A stretch of DNA of 34,386 nt from Bacillota bacterium (lineage in GTDB: Bacteria > Bacillota > Clostridia > Acetivibrionales > DSM-1351), in assembly GCA_023398105.1 (NCBI GenBank), contig JAEWST010000183.1:1-34386 (forward strand). Reading direction: 5' to 3'. The translations under genes were made by a program, and so were the position numbers. Below, in pieces: positions 33,300 through 34,386 of this stretch. A model generated the notes under the pieces. That model searched no databases. It was not told the origin of the DNA and saw only the letters and a program-made list of their open reading frames with translations. Within the stretch, counting starts at the first letter, position 1. Each line of letters opens with the position of its first letter.

Positions 33300-33411
33300 A
33301 TTGTAGTTGTTATACTTATCAATGGAGAGTTGAGCCATTACTAATTCAAGCAACTATTTCTGCAACAAAACATTGATAGGTTTGAAACTTATAGATTCTA
33401 TGTTGGAAATT
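33300..33411. repeat. Degenerate MITE-like repeat, copy 7
   Basis: GTTATACTTATCAATGGAGAG on the left and ACATTGATAGGTTTGAAAC on the right resemble the hairpin arms of the copy at 11659-11715, in the same spacing class. The ends are poorly preserved. It lies between trmK and the Nif3-like gene. Confidence 0.45.
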
Positions 33412-33467
33412 CGATTAATTTAGCTAGAAAATATACAAAATTGGAACCAAAGGAGCAATTATATAAT

Positions 33468-34262
33468 ATGAATGTAGGAGAAGTACTTAATTATATTAAT
33501 GAGCTTGCACCGTTTAAATATGCTGAGGTATGGGATAATGTGGGTCTAATGCTAGGAAGCCGAAAATGTGAAGTAAGAAAGATTATGGTATGTATGGATG
33601 TGACTTCAAAGACTATCAAGGAGTCAATAGACAAAGGTGCAGACCTCATAGTGTCTCATCATCCATTTTTGTTTTCAAAGCTAAAATCGGTGGATTTTGA
33701 TTCAATGACGGGGCAAAGGATATTACACCTTATTAAAAATGATATTAACGTTATTAGTGCACACACCAATCTTGATGTGGCAATAGGTGGTGTTAATGAT
33801 ACTTTTGCTGAGGCAGTGGGCTTAACAGAGTGTGATAAATTAAAGTCATATATTCCCGAAGGCTTATCAAGTGATATGGGCTTGGGGAAAGTAGGAATTC
33901 TGCCCAAGGAATTACCCTTTGACCAATTTGTAAGTTATATTAAAAAAAATCTTGATATACAAAATCTCAGAATAATTGGAGCTCAACCAGCAACTGTAAA
34001 AAAAGTTGCTACCTTCTGTGGTAGCTTTGATGGGGATATAGAAAGCGTTAAACGCCACAGCGTTGATTTATTGCTTACAGGAGATGTAAAGTACCATACA
34101 GCACTAGATGCCAGAGAAATGGGCTTGTGCGTTCTTGATGTAGGGCATTTTGCTTCTGAGCGTATTATTTTAGCTAGGCTTAAAAGTCTTTTGAAAAACA
34201 GATTTGATAAGGTTGAAATAGTTTGTAGTTCGCTGGAAGAAGAGCCATTTATTTACGCTTGA
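33468..34262 (+). CDS. Nif3-like dinuclear metal centre protein
   Basis: Conserved Nif3/YqfO/YbgI family protein of about 264 residues with a two-metal site; GTP cyclohydrolase I type 2 is an old label and the true role is unknown. Seen: WDNVGLMLGS, VSHHPF (metal His), ISAHTNLD, GDVKYHTALDAREMG and LDVGHFASE. The start ATG 33468 matches the family's N-terminus (MNVGEVLNYINELAPFKYAE); the binding site AAAGGAG lies 13 bases upstream, rather far, so an in-frame TTG at 33441 was considered but overlaps the leader. It lacks the extra PII-like insert of longer homologues. Confidence 0.92.
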   Translation: MNVGEVLNYINELAPFKYAEVWDNVGLMLGSRKCEVRKIMVCMDVTSKTIKESIDKGADLIVSHHPFLFSKLKSVDFDSMTGQRILHLIKNDINVISAHTNLDVAIGGVNDTFAEAVGLTECDKLKSYIPEGLSSDMGLGKVGILPKELPFDQFVSYIKKNLDIQNLRIIGAQPATVKKVATFCGSFDGDIESVKRHSVDLLLTGDVKYHTALDAREMGLCVLDVGHFASERIILARLKSLLKNRFDKVEIVCSSLEEEPFIYA

Positions 34263-34344
34263 CTATTATATACTTAACATCTATAATAAAGTGTCTGATA
34301 AACATCAGCAAACTTTTTTTGAAATATACAAATTTAATAATATA

Positions 34345-34386
34345 TGAGTAAGCCAGATGATCGCAGATGCAGCCTGAAAAGGCGTA
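34345..34386 (+). ncRNA. rnpB: Probable 5' end of RNase P RNA (cut by window edge)
   Basis: GAGTAAGCCAGATGATCGC followed by AGATGCAGCC resembles the 5' end of bacterial class A RNase P RNA (TGACCAGACAGTCGC in E. coli). It comes after a T-rich hairpin following the Nif3-like gene. The diagnostic GAGGAAAGTCCGGGC lies beyond the window, so the call cannot be confirmed here. Confidence 0.65.

Overview
The window is AT-rich Firmicute DNA and almost certainly comes from an anaerobic, spore-forming Clostridium of the cellulolytic group (Ruminiclostridium-like). Three things point there: a SCIFF peptide with its radical SAM maturase (a clostridial hallmark), a SigI/RsgI sigma/anti-sigma pair of the kind that is multiplied in cellulosome-forming clostridia, and the dnaG-sigA and yajC/SCIFF/secDF gene orders. 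This is inference from protein families seen by eye; no database search was run.

Left part (1-10.5 kb). A tRNA-Leu(GAG) gene on the minus strand is accompanied by a duplicated 5' tRNA half and a consensus promoter. About 700 bp of repeat-bearing intergenic DNA follows. Then come a lipoprotein alpha/beta hydrolase, a multi-pass membrane acyltransferase, and the most interesting gene of the window: a 1344-residue single-module NRPS-like protein laid out A-PCP-(2 TM-soluble)x3. That is the architecture of epsilon-poly-L-lysine synthetase, and its A-domain specificity residues read as lysine. sigI-rsgI follows; this RsgI ends in sixteen-residue basic proline-rich repeats where many clostridial homologues carry a sugar-binding module.

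Middle part (10.7-18.5 kb). A YesL-like membrane protein is followed by minus-strand lysine biosynthesis genes. A lysine riboswitch with its own terminator precedes dapA-dapB and a stand-alone double-ACT protein. Aspartate kinase (lysC) is transcribed separately behind a leader of about 200 nt. A SpoIID-like sporulation/peptidoglycan protein lies between them on the plus strand.

Right part (18.9-34.4 kb). This part is mostly housekeeping genes on the plus strand: queA-tgt (queuosine), yajC, a small TIGR04086-like membrane protein, SCIFF peptide and maturase, gamma-carbonic anhydrase, secD-secF, two small proteins of unknown function, dnaG-sigA, a tRNA-Asn/tRNA(CAT) operon, trmK, a Nif3-like protein, and what looks like the first bases of RNase P RNA at the edge. 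A 57-codon minus-strand gene lies between the tRNAs and trmK.

A family of short, palindromic, MITE-like repeats recurs in the intergenic gaps (about 0.72, 3.81, 11.65, 12.04, 19.99, and weaker at 32.3 and 33.3 kb). No CRISPR array, transposase, integrase or rRNA was seen.
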